Source: Gammaproteobacteria bacterium
GTDB lineage: Bacteria; Pseudomonadota; Gammaproteobacteria; Granulosicoccales; Granulosicoccaceae
Direction: 5' to 3'
DNA: 34,920 bases
Assembly: GCA_019634245.1 (NCBI GenBank)
Contig: JAHQVR010000203.1
Span: 1-34,920 of the forward strand
Shown: piece after piece, positions 33,023 to 34,920 of the stretch
Numbering within the stretch: the stretch's first letter is position 1
Layout: every line of letters begins with the position of its first letter
Program-made: the position numbers and the translations under genes
Notes under the pieces: model-generated
Database searches by the model: none
Seen by the model: the letters and a program-made list of their open reading frames with translations, nothing else
What the model was told of the DNA's origin: nothing

Positions 33023-34435
33023 ATGTCGGTTATCTATCCCATTTTACTTTGCGGTGGCTCTGGTACTCGGCTGTGGCCCTTGTCGCGCAAAAGTTACCCC
33101 AAGCAGTTTTCGGTCACCTGGGGTGATCACTCATTATTCCAGCAAAGTGCTTTACGAATGGCTGGTAGAGATTTTCACCCGCCCACTATAGTCACTGCCG
33201 AAGATTTTCGCTTCGTAGTCTCCGAACAGCTCAGAGAGATACAACTAGACAAAGGCAAGGTGTTGGTAGAACCCAGCGCGAAGAACACCGCTCCGGCGAT
33301 ATTGGCTGCTGCTCTGCGCATTCAAAAAGACGATCCAGAAGCACTGTTGTTAGTTGCGCCTTCGGATCAAGTGATTCCCGATGTAGACGCGTTTCAACAG
33401 TGCGTTAAGCAGGGCGTCGAATCAGCGGTAGCAGGCAAGTTGGTGACCTTTGGCATCGAGCCCAGTCGGCCTGAAACCGGCTATGGGTATTTAAAGGTCC
33501 GCGGAGGTGAGGGTGTTCGAGACTTAGAGGCCTTTGTCGAAAAACCCTCTGCGCCAGAGGCGGAAAGAATGCTTCGACAAGGTGGCTACTTCTGGAATGC
33601 AGGCATCTTTTTATTTAAAGCGTCTGCGCTTGTGGGGGCTTTTACACAATACGCTCCGCAGATGCTCAAGGGTGTGCAGGCGGCATTGGAAGCAGCTCAA
33701 GACGATTTAGACTTCACTCGACTGGATAAAGATCAGTGGCAGATGGTTGAGAGTGACTCGATTGACTACGCCATTATGGAACGTGCCGACAACTTAGTGG
33801 TTGTGCCGTTTGCCAGTGCTTGGTCCGATCTTGGTGATTGGCAGGCCATGCACCGCGAAATGTCTGGGGATGAAAACGGGTTGGTGACTCAAGGCGCAGC
33901 AACGGCCATTGATTGCAAGAATTCACTCATTCGGGCGGAATCCGATTCTCAACAAGTGGTCGGCATCGGGCTAGAGAATACCTTAGTGGTTGCCATGCAC
34001 GATGCCGTTCTGGTGGCAGATGCTTCACGTGCACAAGAGGTGAAACAAGCGGTGGCGATTTTGCAGGATAGCGGAGTGAAGCAATCGACCGACTTTCCGC
34101 GGGACAATCGACCCTGGGGTTGGTATGAAACCTTGGCCTTATCAGATCGCTTCCAAGTTAAACGCATTGTCGTGAAACCTGGTGGCTGTCTGTCTTTGCA
34201 AAGCCACGTGCATCGATCTGAACACTGGATTGTGGTCGCAGGAACCGCGCGCGTCACGATTGATGAGGAGGTTCGACTGGTGACCGAAAATGAATCGGTC
34301 TACATACCGTTGGGTGCGGTGCACCGTATGGAAAATCCAGGGAAGTTGCCCATGGTGCTCATTGAGGTGCAAACCGGAACGTATCTGGGCGAGGACGATA
34401 TCGTTCGCTATGAAGATATTTATGCACGAACCTAG
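33023..34435 (+). CDS. manC: Mannose-1-phosphate guanylyltransferase / mannose-6-phosphate isomerase, type II
   Basis: A bifunctional enzyme making GDP-mannose for O-antigen, exopolysaccharide or other mannose-derived sugars. The 470 aa start with the pyrophosphorylase signature GGSGTRLWPLSRKSYPKQF (residues 11-29). PSDQ at 113-116, FVEKP at 171-175 and WNAG at 191-194 complete the guanylyltransferase part. The C-terminal isomerase cupin (from about 360, RPWGWYETL) has the metal motif Q393-x-H395-x-H397 in SLQSHVHRSEHW and GAVHRMENPG. The frame could start at a TTG at 33020, but the ATG at 33023 is chosen because AAGGA lies nine bases upstream. The 216-base upstream gap suggests its own promoter. 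P. aeruginosa AlgA/WbpW and E. coli ManC have the same layout. Confidence 0.95.
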   Translation: MSVIYPILLCGGSGTRLWPLSRKSYPKQFSVTWGDHSLFQQSALRMAGRDFHPPTIVTAEDFRFVVSEQLREIQLDKGKVLVEPSAKNTAPAILAAALRIQKDDPEALLLVAPSDQVIPDVDAFQQCVKQGVESAVAGKLVTFGIEPSRPETGYGYLKVRGGEGVRDLEAFVEKPSAPEAERMLRQGGYFWNAGIFLFKASALVGAFTQYAPQMLKGVQAALEAAQDDLDFTRLDKDQWQMVESDSIDYAIMERADNLVVVPFASAWSDLGDWQAMHREMSGDENGLVTQGAATAIDCKNSLIRAESDSQQVVGIGLENTLVVAMHDAVLVADASRAQEVKQAVAILQDSGVKQSTDFPRDNRPWGWYETLALSDRFQVKRIVVKPGGCLSLQSHVHRSEHWIVVAGTARVTIDEEVRLVTENESVYIPLGAVHRMENPGKLPMVLIEVQTGTYLGEDDIVRYEDIYART

Positions 34436-34792
34436 TTAGCCGTGTGCATTCACAACTTTCTTCCGCTACAAACTTGAACGTGCTGCTTTCTGAGCCAATC
34501 ATGGTATAAGTTTCACCATCCATGAGTGGTCTGGAAATCCAAGGGATAAGAATTACTGCATTAAAATTCTACAATTCATAATTACTGTAAATTCCTGATC
34601 TGTAGCGGTAGCAGAGTCACTTACTTAGCAGGAAACCAAGGTTTACAAGTAGTTAGCTAGTTTCTCTGATCAAGTCTGTAACTACGGGGTCCGTTTTCTG
34701 GCGCGGAGGTCGCTCCAAGCGGTTGATTTCATCGAGAATTACTCGTTTTGTAAGGGTGAATCGTACCCGCCTTGTGGGGTATCCTTGGACGG
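34436..34792. other. Non-coding gap of 357 bases after manC
   Basis: I see no gene on either strand. The centre (about 34545-34600) is AT-rich and contains AATTACTG twice, at 34551-34558 and 34580-34587. No convincing terminator for manC is visible. The promoter of the next gene must lie here, but I cannot place it with confidence. Confidence 0.6.
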
Positions 34793-34920
34793 ATGAACGA
34801 ACTTGCGAGCACGCCCGTGAACTATCTCATTCTGGCCCTGGCTTTTTTGGCACTGCTACTGTTTGGTTGGTCGTTTAGCCGAAGTCGTTCAGAGAGAGCG
34901 GCAGCAGAAAATCGGCGCAA
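34793..34920 (+). CDS. N-terminal fragment of a membrane-anchored protein, possibly RmuC
   Basis: Only 42 codons are inside the window. They encode MNELASTPVNY, then a membrane helix LILALAFLALLLFGWSF, then a basic and Ala/Glu-rich start SRSRSERAAAENRR that looks like the beginning of a coiled coil. An N-terminal anchor followed by a coil fits RmuC-type recombination-limiting proteins, but many other single-pass proteins share this pattern, so the name is a guess. The ATG at 34793 is the first in frame, with CGG directly upstream and no strong Shine-Dalgarno sequence. Confidence 0.55.
   Translation, partial: MNELASTPVNYLILALAFLALLLFGWSFSRSRSERAAAENRR

Overview
The window reads as a gammaproteobacterial chromosome segment of roughly 50% GC, dense with genes and without rRNA, tRNA, phage or insertion-sequence genes. 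The inference rests on a Pseudomonas-like order of type IV pilus minor-pilin genes, a homodimer-type AceE, a fused kinase-like/GNAT ArgA, a UbiX closest in my memory to that of Pseudomonas, a UbiH/UbiF-family ubiquinone hydroxylase and a type II ManC. I cannot name the genus.

Positions 1-10814 (minus strand) hold a pilus tip/assembly locus. It runs FimT/FimU, PilV, PilW, PilX, a very large PilY1 (1822 aa) and PilE, mostly with stop/start overlaps of 1-7 bases. A second cassette FimT-PilV-PilW then follows and leaves the window through its pilW. The PilY1 von Willebrand A domain is split by four tandem beta-sandwich-like repeats of about 135-175 residues.

Positions 10925-13117 (plus) encode a stand-alone hydantoinase/oxoprolinase A-type protein. 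Positions 13283-19465 (minus) form the pyruvate dehydrogenase operon aceE-aceF-lpdA, with two lipoyl domains on E2 and one on E3. The 405-base gap upstream of aceE carries five copies of a near-palindrome, GGTCSGACC.

Positions 19871-21154 (minus) encode the tRNA methylthiotransferase MtaB, divergent from a 1396-aa single-pass membrane protein. That protein is almost entirely coiled coil and ends in an OmpA/MotB peptidoglycan-binding domain (21318-25508). A strong intrinsic terminator follows it, and UbiX starts immediately after. UbiX is followed by a Lon-N-domain protein. These converge with argA across a 366-base gap that holds a degenerate tandem repeat of 25-26 bases.

Positions 28683-32806 (plus) encode an exported two-protease-domain, multi-PDZ protein of the eukaryotic Nma111/Deg7 type, followed by a ubiquinone-pathway hydroxylase. 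ManC (33023-34435) supplies GDP-mannose for surface polysaccharide. The window ends in the first 42 codons of a membrane-anchored protein.

The clearest theme is the cell envelope: pilus tip assembly, a peptidoglycan-tethered coiled coil, an exported quality-control protease and GDP-mannose synthesis. Mixed with it are core metabolism genes (pyruvate dehydrogenase, ubiquinone, arginine). The most unusual items are the expanded PilY1, the giant coiled-coil OmpA protein, the bacterial Nma111/Deg7-type protease and two intergenic repeat clusters.
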